From: Euprymna scolopes
Lineage: Eukaryota; Mollusca; Cephalopoda; Sepiida; Sepiolidae
Length of the DNA stretch: 64,000 nt
Direction: 5' to 3'
Assembly (NCBI GenBank): GCA_024364805.1
Contig: CM044519.1
Coordinates: 42,258,588-42,322,587, forward strand
Positions 1-10,312 of this stretch are shown one piece after another. The notes beneath the pieces were generated by a model, which did not search any database, had not been told where the DNA came from, and saw only the letters and a list, made by a program, of their open reading frames with translations. Position 1 is the stretch's first letter. Every line of letters starts with the position of its first letter. Made by a program: the position numbers and the translations under genes.

Positions 1-174
1 TGTCTAAATCCATATTGTTTGTCAGTCAGAAGTTTAGTGTGGTTTGAATTCAATTTTTTTCAGTGTTAATAAACACTACAATAAGTGTCTATTTTTCACC
101 AAATCCTTTTTAATCCTAAAGATGTAGTAATAAATAGTAATATTTACATCTGCAAACAAAAATAGGTTTAAGGC

Positions 175-420
175 TCTTAAAATCTGTACTAGAGACTTCT
201 ACCAAATTATGATTTACTGAGCGAAAGAATGCTGCCCTATTGAGTTGAATGAACAATTCTGTTCGAAATTGTGTACAGATTTCTTAGTCTGACAAGATAC
301 ACACGATGAAGATCGGAGCTTACATCAACCAAAATGTTGTGCAAATATCACTCAAAATAAAAACAGTAGCCCAAAAAATAAAAATAATATGAATAATTAA
401 AATAAATAATTAAAAACTCA
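175..420 (+). mobile_element. SINE family c, 3' part
   Basis: Shares the family body with copies at 38175, 53540 and 61390: a segment on 'gcatgctgcc', a line 'gatttcttagtctgacaagatacac', a GAAGATCGGAG stretch and a tail near 'aacagtagcc'. Written here in pieces because the copy is diverged. Only the 3' half is present. Confidence 0.6.
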
Positions 421-462
421 TCAAAAAGTTAAATTTTCACTTGTTGCGATAAGTGGACTGCT

Positions 463-768
463 AATTTATTAATTTTTATTTTATTTATTGCGGACAGTTA
501 TCCTCATCTTTTATTAGTTGTTTCACAACGTTTCGGCCAACTATTCCTCTGGCCTTCGTCAGGTGGTAACCGCGACGGATAGAAACATTGAATCTCCTGA
601 CTGCATTCACTGCAATTACTGCCTTCTGTAGTTGTTGTTGTCTCACCCCGTTTTTGGCCAAGTAAGCCTCTGGCCAGCTTCGGGTAGGATTGAAACTGCT
701 ATCTTCAAACAATCATCACCTGGAACCGTAGAGATTCAACGTCTCTATCAACTGCGCCACGGGCCCCA
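463..768 (-). mobile_element. SINE family b, full-length, with target-site duplication
   Basis: The minus strand starts GGGCCCGTGGCGCAG, a tRNA-like head with a box A-like GTGGCGCAGTTGATAGAG and a weak box B (GGTTCCAGGTG). It ends in AATAAATAAA-type tail. It is flanked by the 9-bp direct repeat TGGACTGCT (454-462 and 769-777). The paralogous block at 13060 lacks it, giving an empty-site comparison. The body has two related modules about 122 bp apart, each with GGCCAGAGG...TTGGCC. Confidence 0.85.
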
Positions 769-779
769 TGGACTGCTGT

Positions 780-1100
780 ATCTACCACTTGTCTCTCCTT
801 GTTAGACAGTGCTGAAAAAAGAGTCTATAATCTAATAGGTATCGAACTGTCAACCAAGGTCCAACCCTGGTTCCATCACAATAATATTACATTATATTAT
901 TTAATGGAATGTGTTCCAACAAACTCATAAGTGTCTAGTGCCTCCTCTCAAGATAAATACCCCTGATTAACTTGACAAGCAACAAAATCCCACTCCTTTA
1001 TTGTAGAAATCCCCAAATGCTAGAAAGCCTTTTACTCTTATATTCTCTTCCTCGAACAGCTAACATTTGGAATTCCCTACCTGCTTCCTGTTTCTCTGAC
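780..1100 (+). mobile_element. LINE 3' fragment (RT C-terminus)
   Basis: Decayed copy of the family seen more clearly at 13070-13470 and 13940-14545. Recognisable residues include a leucine-rich 'SLLLLYSLPRTANIWNSLP' type motif common at the end of Jockey/CR1-like reverse transcriptases. Truncated at the 5' end and full of stops. Confidence 0.65.
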
Positions 1101-1149
1101 ATGTAATGCAAAGAGACATCCCACTTCTCAAGAGGGTTTGAATGCAAAA

Positions 1150-1325
1150 TGAACAAAGTAGCACTTACTCTAGAAGGTGGGTTGAACTGATTTCCCTCAA
1201 AGGAGGAAGTTTCATGGAAATATTAAATTCACAAGTGCTTCTCAGTTACTTGTATATCCATGTCAGAGGATTCGCAACATTAGGTTTTTGCAGTTCTTAT
1301 ATGGAGGTGTCGAAATATGTCTGAG
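1150..1325 (+). repeat. interspersed repeat g
   Basis: One of at least four copies (also 11560-11745, 13485-13755, 19590-19970) sharing a 'gggttgaactgac' start, 'cttctcctaaaggaggaa', 'tttcataggaatat' and a later 'gaccaggctcaacattgctta'. Class not determined. Confidence 0.6.
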
Positions 1326-1329
1326 TAAT

Positions 1330-1715
1330 TCCGTAGAGACTGCAGAGATCAATTTTTTTTCACTTTAACCCCAATTCTTACCACTTAACATAGAAAATTT
1401 TACCCATGTCCAAGTTACCTACATCTAAAATTTCAAATCTTAGTCCTAAAATTGTTGGAGGAATTTGGTAGAATCTGCAACGGTCAACTCTTTCAACTTT
1501 GACATTTTCGTTGCCCAATTTTCTCCCCCAAACTGATTAAAATGCTTGCCCATGTCTGAATACCTGTTATGTATAAATTCAAAATGTTTAGACACAAAAT
1601 TGGCTGAGTAGTTTGCTAGACACCGCAAATGTCAAATCTTTTGAACTTTTACCCCTTGGAAACTCAAATTTTTGACCCAAACTGATTAAAAAGCTTGCCC
1701 GAAAGAAGCAACAAA
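1330..1715 (+). repeat. tandem modules of about 140-170 bp, family t
   Basis: Successive units contain 'aaaatttcaaatgttta', 'aaaggtcaaatctttt', 'aactttgacccctt' and 'gattaaaaagcttgcc'. The same array, also with two units, occurs at 3270-3575. No coding potential recognised. Confidence 0.6.
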
Positions 1716-1789
1716 TAAGTTCAACAGTTCATGGATGTTATTTTGCTGCCAATGTGCATGTTGTGTTCTCTATGAGAACTTTATTACCA

Positions 1790-2175
1790 TCTTCTCGAAA
1801 AGACGTTCTACCCCCCTCCAATAATAGTAACGTTATTTACAATTTTGAATGTGGTTGCGGTGCCAACTACTTGGGTCGAATGACATTAAGATTAGATGGA
1901 AGAATCCAATAACATGTACCCAGTAAAATTAGGAATGGAACCTACCGGGCAACGGACGTGGTTACTAACACATACGGGTCGTCAATTATTGATCATTTAC
2001 TTAAAAACCCGTCTTGTGCAACAAACATTAACACAAACTCTTCTTCTATTCTGAGTCATGCTCATTCACTATATCACCTTAAGATCTTGGAGACTATTCA
2101 CATTCGACTTAGAAAACCTTCCCTTTGCAAGCAAAGGGAATGCCTCCTGGGTTTGAACGTGATTAATCGCTAGGG
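1790..2175 (+). mobile_element. Penelope-like element remnant (GIY-YIG endonuclease region)
   Basis: Translated pieces resemble the C-terminal GIY-YIG endonuclease of Penelope-like retroelements: a CGCGANYLGR segment, LRLDGRIQ, a long IDHLL...SHAHSLYHLKILETIHI stretch and RKPSLCKQRE before the end. The element is 5'-truncated and broken in a few places, an old fossil. Family-level assignment is moderately sure. Confidence 0.7.
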
Positions 2176-2389
2176 TATTCGACCATAACGCTGTTTTATT
2201 TTAATTGTTTTCCCACTTTTTTTTCTCTCCCCATAAATTGAATAAAACGCAATTTTAATCGCTTTTTCATTCTTTGTTTTAAAAATTCCCTCAATGCAGC
2301 TTTGAGAAACGAAGGTCGAAACTGGTCAGCTGGCTCCCCATTTCTCTTTCTTTCCTCTCCTGTTCCCCTTTTTAGAGAGAAGATTAAAG

Positions 2390-2394
<5 letters not shown>

Positions 2395-2424
<30 letters not shown>

Positions 2425-2468
2425 AATTTACTTTTAATCATGAATCATAAGTCTTCCCTTCCTAATTG

Positions 2469-2523
<55 letters not shown>

Positions 2524-2590
2524 CATACACTTATATATATATACATACACTTACATATATATATATACATACACTTACAGGTATACACAC
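2395..2590. repeat. (TA)n and (CATA)n microsatellites
   Basis: Two dinucleotide AT runs (2395-2422, 2472-2522) followed by repeated 'acatacacttatata' units to about 2585. Simple-sequence DNA. Confidence 0.95.
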
Positions 2591-3165
2591 AAATATTTAT
2601 TGACAGACTAGTTGACCCAATTTAGTTAAACTTTTTCAACAGGTGAAACACTTCTAAATGACCTGAATTGAATCCTCACTGTCGCCCATCAGTAACCATG
2701 ACAACTGTGTTCACTCCATTTCTCTCTTCCCTACTGTTTTCACACACCACCTCTATATTATTATATTACCCTCTCTTTCCTACCACTTTTTGTAACCTTA
2801 AACTACCCTTTCAACACTTCCTCTTTCTTTTAGCCTCTCCTCCTCCTTTTAACAGAAACTTGATTTCAGGAATCAATTCAAACCCATAAGAACCTTAATT
2901 TTTGCTCATTGCCAGTCATGGCAAATTCTCTCTCCTCAAAATTTGAAAAGGTCTGGAACCTTTTTTAATTTTTGTACCTTAATTTTTCTTGCCTGATGAT
3001 ATCTAATATGATTGAAACCGTCTGCACATTGTAGCAAGATATGACTGTATTTACATAAAAAAAAATTTAAAAATATATATATAATTTGCTCTCTTATGAT
3101 TGAGCACTATCAACGACCCTTGTTGAAATTCAATTATTTTCAATTTTTGGATATCTTTCTACCGG
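2590..3165. other. no gene; CTGATGA...GAAAC motif inside
   Basis: Pyrimidine-rich, no recognised coding sequence. At 2994-3022 the plus strand reads CTGATGA, a short ATC/GAT hairpin and GAAAC, resembling the tail motif of SINE families b and c. It may be the 3' end of the Penelope-like remnant or of another retroelement. Confidence 0.4.
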
Positions 3166-3171
3166 AAAGAA

Positions 3172-3270
3172 ACACACACACACACACACATATATATATT
3201 ACATACATATATCAGCCTGGCTTTATGTACTGTTCATAACTTTCTGTGCATATGTATATATATTTAAAAA
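3172..3270. repeat. (CA)n/(TA)n microsatellite
   Basis: An ACAC run at 3172-3190 leads into TATATA and a short AT-rich stretch. Confidence 0.9.
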
Positions 3271-3575
3271 GTTTGACTTATATCCAGGTAACTTACATCT
3301 AAAATTTCAAGTGTTTAGATCCAAAATTGGTGGAGGAGTTTGGTAGAATCTGCAAAGGTCAAATCTTTCAACTTTGACCTCTTGGCAGCCAAACTTTTGC
3401 CAAAAAAACTGATTAAAAAGCTTGCTGCATGTCTGAATACCCTTTACGTAAAATTTCAAATGTTTAAACACAAAATAGGCTGAATAATTTGCAAGAGACT
3501 GCAAAGGTCAAATCTTTTGAACTTTGACCCCTTGGCAGCCAAATTTTCTGCCAAAAACCGATTAAAAAGCTTGCC
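3270..3575 (+). repeat. tandem modules, family t, second locus
   Basis: Two units of about 140 bp with the same words as 1330-1715 ('actttgaccccttggcagcc', 'gattaaaaagcttgcc'). The two loci are 1.6 kb apart, separated by the Penelope-like remnant and microsatellites. Confidence 0.65.
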
Positions 3576-3689
3576 CTATTTCTATGTATGAAAGTTTTTG
3601 CTATTTTTAACTTTTAAATTCAGATGAACATATCTCGGCTCAATCAAAAATTTTTGGATCAAAATAAGCACCATCAGAATCAAAATTGG

Positions 3690-4490
3690 TGTATTTATGC
3701 CAATAGCATAAAAATCTTGCGTTCTGGTGGCAATAAAGTTGCTGAACGCGTTTTTCATATCACTTAGGTTTTTGAAGCATTTCTCACACAGAAAGTTGTT
3801 AAATGCTTGAAAAAGTAGTAGTCAGTAGGTGAGAGGTCTAGAGAGTATGGTAGATGAGGCAAAGTTTCATTCAACTTCTGCAGGGTCGGTTTAGCAATGT
3901 GCAGTTGGGCATTATCGTGCAGGAGAATCAAGCCTTTTCTGTTGACTAATGCTGAGTGTTGTTGAAGTTTCTGATGCATTTTATCGATTTGTCGACAGAA
4001 CTTTTCTGCTGTAAAACTGTAATGGATGAGATTGGTTGCACACTACCAAACAGTCAGCATGTTTTCATAAAGAACACTTTTCATCAAAAGTCACAACCTG
4101 GTTGAGAAACGGGTCATTCTTGTTGCATAAAAGAAGGGAAGATAACACTTCATAATGCCGGTTATCATTTAATTCATGATTTATCAAGTGTTTTTGCCTT
4201 TCTAATCTCTTTCTCAAGTGATTGGAAATCATTGTATATGTTATGTCTAATTCATAAGCAAGTTCTTGACCAGTTGTGCATAGATTGGCTTTTAATTGAT
4301 TGTTGCCAACATTTAATGACCGACCACTACGCTCATCATTGTCAAGACTCTTGTCGCCACCACAAAATTTCTTAAACCAGTATTGTGCCGTGTGTTCAGT
4401 AGAGGTTCCTGGACCAAATGCTTCATTGATATGATGAGCTGTTTCAGCAGCTTTTTGGCCTCGCTTGAATTAAAATAAGAACCATCTTGT
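3690..4490 (-). mobile_element. mariner transposon relic, DD34D type
   Basis: Minus-strand translation in several frames gives mariner transposase parts in order: an HTH region with KRGQKAAETAHHINEAFGPG, then YWFKKFCGGDKSL and ERSGRS, and the catalytic end LLHDNAQLHIAKPTLQKLNE followed by SLDLSPTDYYFFKHL. The spacing between the last two Asp is about three residues short of the usual 34. Frameshifted and internally deleted. Terminal repeats were not located. Confidence 0.85.
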
Positions 4491-4689
4491 ATTCAATGTT
4501 CTGAAAAGGCAATTGTTTTAAAACAATTGTAATTTAAATGATTCGATAGAGCAAAAAACGCTTTTTAAATGCTATATAAAATAAAGGTATTATAATGAAA
4601 ACTTGTTTGAAAATATATCATTTCAAATCAAAATTAAAAATTCTGCAAGAAATTTTTTTCTCAACTTAATATTTATTTATAAACTATCA

Positions 4690-5300
4690 AGATAATATTG
4701 ATGGTTTCCTTCAGTCTCAAGAGACAATACATACCCCTGTAAGGGTAGCTGCATGTGTAATTGTATGACAAGGGTTCCACAATCCCCAACCACACCTCTC
4801 CTGAATTAGCACTACTTGAGTCTAGTGGCAAGGAGAATCCAGGACCACCGGAAACAATGCCAAGCGTAGAGTACATACAGAACCTGCAATTCTTAAACAT
4901 TTTAGGACTGACCAGGCCCAACATTGATCAAGATAATATATAAAGCTTAATATACTAGACAGAGCAATTAAAAAACTAATGATGAAAATAAAAATTGGAT
5001 AAATTACAATATTTATTAATCTATCAAAAATTCAAACAAGGAATTATAATTTAAAAAAAAAAGACAGACAAACCTCCTCTCAGTCTCGAGTGCACACCCC
5101 CTGCAAGGGTGCCTGTGTAGAAAGTCTATAGTGAAGCAAGGATTGCACAATTTCCAACTGAACCTCTTCTGAACCAATGTTGCTTGAGTCTAGTGGCAAG
5201 GAAAAGTGTAATCAATGCCGTGGTAAGCAGAGAAAGACCGGTGTTATTTCCAAATTTTCTTTTTCCTAGGTCAATTGCTCAACCAAGGCTTGAGATTCTA
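4690..5300. repeat. two copies of an interspersed repeat
   Basis: 4700-4930 and 5080-5300 share 'ctcagtctcgag/agtctcaagag', 'cccctgtaagggt', 'tccacaatccccaac' and 'ttgagtctagtggcaagga'. Arranged as direct repeats about 380 bp apart. Class unknown. Confidence 0.6.
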
Positions 5301-5885
5301 GTTTAGCCTACTATTTAATCCATGGTTTGTGGGGAGAATATATGGATTCGTACCCTTTGCAATCCTACACATATAGTACAAAATGATTATCACTATTATA
5401 CTTAACATTTGATCTTGGTATAGGTCTTTGTTTTCAGTTGCATCTTTGGACTGACAGAAAACCAAGATAAAACAACACCATGAATACAATATAGATCTTT
5501 ATAAATTTATTTTTGCCAAAAAATACAAAAAAAAAAAACAATTTGTTTGTGTCTTTATTTTTCAAATTTAATTTTTAAAGAAATTTCTAAAGTAGTTGAA
5601 TTAACAAAAATTGTTTTTAATGATTTGTGAAATATTTTAAATTAATTTGAAAACTGTTAACAAAGACAACAAAAAAGATTGATAAATAATAGTATATTTT
5701 CTTAGATTTTTTTTAAATTGATTCATTTACAATTGAAGCAAAACGAACAAAAAAATGGACAAACATAGGGAAAAAGAAAGTACAACTGTATTACAATCAC
5801 AATGCCATAAATAACGTGCAATCTTATTTGGTTTGATTGGTTTCATTTCTTTAAGCAAATTTCTCTATATGTATCATTTGAAATA
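5300..5885. other. no recognisable feature
   Basis: A/T-rich DNA with homopolymer runs; no exon, RNA gene or repeat family recognised on either strand. Confidence 0.5.
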
Positions 5886-5889
5886 TTCA

Positions 5890-6410
5890 GATTACTGGTC
5901 ATGTTTTGGATGATGTAACCTCCGACCTTCTTCAGATGCATTTTGTCAAACTCAGGAATCTGCATGGAATTTCAAATGGTACCTTTTATTTAATCCACAG
6001 GGTACCTTACTCTCATTCCATCAGCCATGACTGGTTAGACATCTTAATATTATTAGTACTGGCCATACCTCCAACCTCTAGAAGAGTGTCATTTAGAACT
6101 GATTTTTGTTCCATCAGCTATGAGTCTTAAATGATTTATAATTACATTAATAGTATTAGGCATACTGAGAATTGAACCATTAAAATTCAAAAGATTGTCA
6201 TTTAGAATTGATCTCTCAAACAGTTCCCTTTATTTAATCCTCAGGGTAATTTACTCTCATTTTGTCAACCATGACTAGGTAGAAATCTTAAGTAATTTCT
6301 AATTGTATTCTTGTATCAGCCATACTAGGGATTGAACCTACAACCTCTGGAAGATTATCACTTAGAACTGATTATTATTTAGCATGTTTATATGTTGTGC
6401 CATAGGTCTT
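5890..6410 (-). mobile_element. SINE family c, partly duplicated copies
   Basis: Minus strand shows the family's CTGAAGAAGGTCGGAGGTTA near 5925, then the 'taaataaaaggt' and 'ccatgactgg' words repeated about every 240 bp, ending at a head-like 'cctatggcaca'. It looks like two or three partial SINE units in tandem. Confidence 0.6.
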
Positions 6411-6654
6411 TGCAAATATAACATTCAAGATCAAAATAGTAGCTTGAATCTTACAAACAATACAAATAAACAATCTTCATCTCAAATATTACAAAACAGA
6501 AAATATTTCATAAAATCTCAGAAACTCAGTGAATTTCAATAAGTTGTTTCTCATTTCCATTTTCACTTTGAATACAACTATGTCACTACATTGATTGTGT
6601 TCGTAACAAGATTAACCATGAGTGATCGAAAAAAAAAAAAAAAAGCAGAAATGT

Positions 6655-7815
6655 AAATAAGAATTATAACCTAGATGTTAATGAGATGTGGGTCAAGGGT
6701 GTAGATAGACATCCACTTGGAATGCTACTGTGGTTATTTTGATAATTTCAAGGTTGAGACGAAAATAAAAAATATACTAGAAGAACATTATAATTGAAAA
6801 CTGATCCCCAACAATAAAAGTCCTAAAATTTTGTTCTTTTCTTAATCTGAAAGTGTGTAATCAATGAGATTAACTGGAAAAAAAGTTTTAAAAAAAGTGA
6901 AAATTGTGGAATTTAGAGGTAGGGACCAATCTCGTAGACATCTACCAGATATCACACTTGGAATGTGACTGTGGTTTCTTTGATAATTTCAAGGTTGATA
7001 CAAAAATAAAAAAAATATTTATTTTATTGTTCGTATTGGAGTTATCTAAAAAGTAAAATAGTAGATAAGAATTATGATCTAGATGGTAATGAAATGTAGG
7101 TCAGAGATGTACATAGATGTTGTGTTTGGAATGTGACTATGGTTGCTTTGATAGTTTCATGGTTGAGACGAAAATTAAAATATAAACATTTTATTGTTCA
7201 TATTTTGAAATATGCTAATTTAAAAAATGAGTTAAAAATAATTTTCAGGGTTACATTATCTGACTGAGACAGCAAGCAGCAGCATAAGACTTGAGTTCAA
7301 AGTGAGCAAATATTTCGTCTTTTGCTTCCTCTGAAAACTGAGGAATTGACTGCATCTGTAAGGCGAGAATGTACCAAGAGAATGCCAACATTGTATTACA
7401 ATAAATTAAAAGCTATAAAAAAAACTTTCTTGTTTGGTTTTCAAACATAGTGTAGGTCGAAAAAAGACAAGAGTGCCCAACACAAAAAAAGAAAAGGAAA
7501 AAAGAAATGAAGAAAACTAAAAAACAATAAAAAGAAAAGAAAGAAATAAAGGTGTGGGGACAGTACATTCGGAATGCAACTGTGATTGTTTTGATAATTT
7601 CAAGATTGAAACGAAAGTAAAATATAAACATTTTATTGTTTGTATTTTGGGATTTGTCAATTTGAGTAATGTATCAAAAACAATTTGAAGATTTATGTCA
7701 CCGATCGAATGAGAATTGGGAGGGAAAAAGAACAGAATAAAACTTGCAATAATTCTGCTTTTTGCTCCCTTCATTGAAGGCTGGTAATCTGACTGCATCT
7801 GTAAAGCAGGAGAAA
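6655..7815. repeat. about four diverged copies of a 150-bp repeat
   Basis: Units near 6655, 6938, 7060 and 7555 share 'ggaatgtgactgtgg', 'tttgataatttcaaggttga' and 'aaacattttattgtt'. A second shared part (7305-7365 and 7745-7805) carries 'tttgcttcctctgaa' and 'gactgcatctgtaa'. It lies just downstream of VPS16. Confidence 0.65.
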
Positions 7816-8042
7816 AACAATTTTTATTTTTGTATCAATCCAGAAGGCCCCCATTTTAAAGGACAGGATATTCCTCTACATTAAACCGATCTTGTGTCTA
7901 TTTACATGCCTTCCCACAAGGGCATGTTTAGACACAAGGTTGGATTTTATTGTGTTTCTTAATGAAGTGCACTAAGATCCTAAGAGTTAAAGACTATCAA
8001 AGTATTCACTTCAAATATTGAAATACTTTATAAGTAATAAGT

Positions 8043-8092
8043 TTTATTTCATGGGATAGTGATTGTAAAAAAATATGATTTTTTTTTTTATT
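8043..8092 (-). promoter_or_regulatory. candidate VPS16 polyadenylation signals
   Basis: Two AATAAA hexamers on the transcript strand lie 48 nt (8087-8092) and about 92 nt (8043-8048) past the stop codon. In such AT-rich DNA the hexamer is common, so which is used cannot be told from sequence. Confidence 0.4.
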
Positions 8093-8140
8093 CCAAATTT
8101 TAAAGACAGCAGAAAAAAAAAATATGAAAAAGAAAAAAAA

Positions 8141-8282
8141 TCACTTCTTCGTAAGTTGTGATTTGAGAGATTTGATTTTCTCGGCCAAGATCGGATCAGA
8201 CAATCCACAACGGGAGAGTACAATATTCAATTCATCTTCACTGCGATTTTCAAAGGCTGCATCTGCAGCTTCTTTCATTTTC
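8141..8282 (-). CDS. VPS16: VPS16 exon 15 (C-terminus and stop)
   Basis: 142 nt after TTTCAG. Completes Gly and encodes KMKEAADAAFENRSEDELNI, VLSRCGLSDPILAEKIKSLK and SQLTKK followed by TGA at 8143-8141. Human ends ...[20 protein letters not shown]...ADKIQRARAQAQKK, so length and basic C-terminus agree. Confidence 0.95.
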
Positions 8283-8431
8283 CTGAAAATAGAAAATAGA
8301 ATTTAAATAAATGCAAAAGCGCTTTTTTAGTTCATTGCACATAGACTATCTTCAAAATGTCTTACTCTTATTTCAATCAATAATAAAACATAGTATTTTG
8401 AACTACTGTAAGCAAACATCTAATTATAGCT

Positions 8432-8490
8432 ATTTATTTGCATACCTAATTTGCATAACTATTTTGCATACCTAATTTGCATAACTATTT
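8432..8490. repeat. 27-bp direct duplication
   Basis: 'tgcatacctaatttgcata' plus 'actattt' occurs twice in succession just outside the MITE at 8496. Confidence 0.85.
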
Positions 8491-8495
8491 TCGCA

Positions 8496-8943
8496 ATAGT
8501 CAGCTAATGTACTTCCTAACTATCGGTATGTCTGCTACCAGAAGTGGTGACAAAGCAAATTAGTTCCTTCATTTTTCTTTTTTCTCGCATGCCTATATCT
8601 CCCCTGTGCATTTTTTTTTTGTTTTTCCGATCATTCTTTTTTTATTTAATAATTATTGAAAAGTTTTTTGGTCTTTATTGAAATTAGTTTTAATTTTTAA
8701 AGAATTATTAAAAACATGTTTAAAACTTTTAATTAAGAAAAGTGCAAATAAAGACTAATTGTGTCATTTTTATCTGTATAATTTTGTTAATTTTTATGAT
8801 ATATATTTCAATAATGTCCTTTTCTTATATTTTATCTCAATAAATCACATCACAAGAACAATAAAAGTGAAGGAACTTATTTGTCTTATCATCACTTCCA
8901 GTTACAGACACACTGGAAGTTAGGAAATATGTCAGCTGACTAT
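8496..8943. mobile_element. MITE with terminal inverted repeats of about 85 bp
   Basis: The left end ATAGTCAGCTAATGTACTTC and the reverse complement of the right end ATAGTCAGCTGACATATTTC match, and similarity continues through 'gtgtctg...cagaagtg' to about 85 bp. The 448-bp element has an AT-rich centre and no transposase. It lies in the last VPS16 intron. Confidence 0.8.
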
Positions 8944-9289
8944 AACTGCTATTTTTAAACAGTTCATAATAAATTAATGTCCTCATTATAAAAATAAATT
9001 CTTTTTTCAATTATTAATATATATATTAATAAATCGTCTTGTTGATCTATATCTAAGATTTTCATACAAATTCATTTTCATTTATTTGTTCTATCACAAT
9101 AACCAATACTACGAAGACAAATATAACCAAAACAATCACATGCTTTCATTGCCTTCCGTTGGGTTCACTTCTGATTTTTATAGATTCACCAAACTCTTCC
9201 ATTGAAACACTGCCCTTGTTATGAAACAAGATAAAAATAATAATATTGTGTAATTTTCTGGTCCCCCCTCGCCAATTTTTCACAATAAA

Positions 9290-9600
9290 CACTTGTCTAG
9301 CTGAAACCACTGTCAATAACTTTCCCCACTCTTTATCTGTGCCTAAATCAAAACGTAGATTCCATGAACAAAGCTTCTTTCTTAGAAGTGCATGCCTGGG
9401 GAACTCTCTTCCGTTTGCCTGTTTCCCACCTGACTACAACTTGGATGTCTTCAAGTCCAACATAAACAGATTCCTGATGGACTAACGATTACTACGATAC
9501 TATCCCATTGATTACTGTACATGCAATAACCCTTATCCCCAAGTGGCTTCTGGGCCTTGATAAGTGGTGACCTCCATGTAAAAAAAAAAAAAAAAGGTTT
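9290..9600 (+). mobile_element. LINE 3' end with poly-A tail
   Basis: Encodes the end of a reverse transcriptase, RRFHEQSFFLRSACLGNSLP then FKSNINRFLMD and stop. A 3' UTR with 'cccttatccccaagtggctt' and 'ccttgataagtggtgac' follows, ending in an A15 run at 9581-9595. A second copy starts at 63715; UTR pieces occur on the minus strand at 16030 and 33955. Confidence 0.85.
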
Positions 9601-9723
9601 AGTCAGTAAAAATTATCCTGGCAGTTTTCACATTTAAAATGTTCACACTTACATATTGTCACAATATGTTATAACTTTGCTGTAATGAAGAAATTAAGAG
9701 AACAGTGATTTATGAAGACTTAC

Positions 9724-9827
9724 CCAGTTCGAAGAAGGCATCGAACTCTGTTTTCTGGTTGTACCCTTGGCAGATACTTCTTTGCTTCCTCAGGATTGTT
9801 ATGTTTCATGCAAGCCTCAACAAAAGC
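9724..9827 (-). CDS. VPS16: VPS16 exon 14
   Basis: 104 nt between TTTCAG and GTAAGT. Encodes AFVEACMKHNNPEEAKKYLP and RVQPENRVRCLLRT plus GG of a split Gly codon. Human has [35 protein letters not shown]. Confidence 0.95.
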
Positions 9828-9829
9828 CT

Positions 9830-10310
9830 GAAAAGAAAATTGTTTATCGTGCAGATTTTGAATGGCAGATGAATGATTATCAAAAACATGTCTTTAAAAT
9901 TAAATTTGCTTTTTTTTTTAAATACAAACGTTTTTGTGTAGCTTATTTGCTATAACTATATTTTTATATTATTATACAAATAGCTTACTTGTCATAAGTA
10001 TATTTTTTATTACTACTTAGCTTTAATCAGGTATTGGGCATGTTATAGCAAATACCAATACAAAAATTATAATAGCATATGTCTATTTCTTTAAAGTAAG
10101 GTAAGCATATTTTTTTATATATTTGTATTCACTCCTAATTAACTGATCATTTTAACTTTGGAACACAGATTCTAGGCATAAGGGGTAGCAATATGGGCTA
10201 TATTCAGTTTAATTAAGTTTTATGTAAAGGGGATAAAAACAGAGTAGAAACTCATTGTAAAAAATCAGATATCTTCAATTGTTATGAAATTTTAATATGT
10301 AATAGACATA
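9830..10310. other. no recognisable feature
   Basis: AT-rich intron DNA of VPS16 with no recognised repeat or exon. Confidence 0.5.
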
Positions 10311-10312
10311 AT

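Larger units (their letters stand above)
26..1330 (+). repeat. composite block duplicated at 12640-13660
   Basis: The same order of parts occurs at both places: a SINE-c 3' part, a LINE 3' end and a 'ggttgaactga' repeat. Apart from the SINE inserted at 463-768, the copies are collinear with roughly 10% divergence by eye. Either a segmental duplication or a composite mobile unit. Confidence 0.75.

Noticed and set aside
2302-2625. 107-codon frame with Ile-Tyr repeats
   Set aside because: Produced by the AT and CATA microsatellites.
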